Source: Laccaria trichodermophora
Lineage: Eukaryota > Basidiomycota > Agaricomycetes > Agaricales > Hydnangiaceae
Assembly (NCBI GenBank): GCA_018417955.1
Contig: JACTVC010000021.1
Coordinates: forward strand, 744,001-808,000
Length of the DNA: 64,000 nt
Direction: 5' to 3'
Shown here: positions 63,441-64,000 of the stretch, in pieces
Layout of the letters: every line of letters begins with the position of its first letter
Numbering within the stretch: the first letter of the stretch is position 1
Program-made: the position numbers and the translations under genes
Notes under the pieces: model-generated
What the model was told of the DNA's origin: nothing
Seen by the model: the letters and a program-made list of their open reading frames with translations, nothing else
Databases searched by the model: none

Positions 63441-64000
63441 CCTCCATCCATCGCCGAGAACATGTTCTTACCAGTTTCTATAGTGTGTCCTTCCATCGCC
63501 GCTGCTTGGTATTTCCGTGTCTTGGATGAAAACGAAGAGGCGTCTTTTCGATTATCGAGGAGGGCCCCCTTCAATCATTGAGTTCTCACCCCCGACCTCT
63601 CATCGACAATCACGTTGTGGTTGAGGAACCGATTTTGGGAAACGAAGTGGACATCCGTCCGACATCTTTGGACCGTTGTGGACCCCTATGTTCATTGAAA
63701 CGAAGGCAAAGAGTGTTTCGTACGCCTCGTCGTGATAGGTGGATTGCACCTCAAAGCTAAAGACGCTATTCATTATCCTGGAGATGTGGCCATCGCAAAC
63801 CTTCCATGCGTCTGCGAGGCTGCACAAAGTCTTCTTCGTGTTGTCTTCCCGGACGATCAGTCATCATCGCCATCTATGAGCGTCGATGGATTCTTCTCTT
63901 CGCTGCAGGATTGCCCTATGGAAGCGCTATCAAGTTTCAATCGTGTGCCCATACACTGTTGGAGCCATTGGAATTCCGGAACTGGTCCATCCTAGATCGT
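63441..64000. other. Right edge, no gene confidently recognised
   Basis: Short frames on both strands could be the start of another multi-exon gene running out of the window, for example a plus-strand segment near 63732-63995 with HYPGDVAIANLPCVCEAAQS, but no domain or exon chain is clear. Confidence 0.3.

Noticed and set aside
1..64000. CRISPR array, operon, riboswitch or bacterial mobile element
   Set aside because: All periodic repeats seen are coding minisatellites, WD40 units or eukaryotic minisatellites. The intron-containing genes show that the DNA is fungal.

Overview
The window is nuclear DNA of a filamentous basidiomycete, most likely a mushroom-forming agaricomycete. Supporting signs are short (about 45-70 nt) GT-AG introns, KDZ/Plavaka-type DNA transposons with a DUF6698-like partner gene, a C2-NACHT-WD40 STAND receptor, and many diverged F-box/leucine-rich genes. 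Introns were placed by hand from splice signals, reading phase and protein continuity. Several models close exactly in frame, which supports them. No rRNA or tRNA gene was recognised. LAYOUT. (1) 1-2.06 kb: the 5' end of a minus-strand Plavaka transposase and, divergent from it, an intact DUF6698-like gene; a 57-bp tandem repeat follows. (2) 3.2-8.7 kb: a large STAND/NLR-like receptor gene whose 3' half encodes 14 almost identical 43-residue WD40 repeats. It lies in visibly AT-richer DNA that also holds a decayed CxC2/KDZ transposase (9.0-9.8 kb) and about 2 kb of unrecognised sequence. (3) 11.7-12.4 kb: a short unknown minus-strand gene, then GC-rich degenerate repeats. (4) 13.4-21.7 kb: two genes for largely disordered proteins (1398 and 422 aa) that share a GRGTP-DR-EW motif. 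A 537-bp Tourist/PIF-Harbinger-like MITE lies between them. (5) 22.3-43.9 kb and 57.0-63.5 kb: a patchwork of segmental duplications. Recurrent units are A (F-box gene), B (membrane-anchored LRR-like gene, convergent with A), G (large F-box/LRR gene), E (F-box gene), C (zinc-finger/coiled-coil gene), D (fragment of the nuclear-pore protein Ndc1) and R (about 200 bp, non-coding). The copies suggest an ancestral order G-E-C-D-R-A-B. Individual copies are broken by deletion, frameshift or MITE insertion. (6) 44.1-48.3 kb: one intact small secreted Cys-rich protein gene with three decayed relatives. (7) 50.1-56.2 kb: a complete Plavaka transposase gene (10 exons, about 1276 aa) with a DUF6698 gene directly downstream on the same strand. 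FUNCTIONAL PICTURE. The region looks like accessory, fast-evolving DNA: transposons and their accessory gene, a repeat-diversifying immune/allorecognition-type receptor, and duplicated F-box genes that would supply substrate adaptors for SCF ubiquitin ligases. The disordered-protein pair is the least mobile-looking part. No metabolic cluster or operon-like unit is visible.
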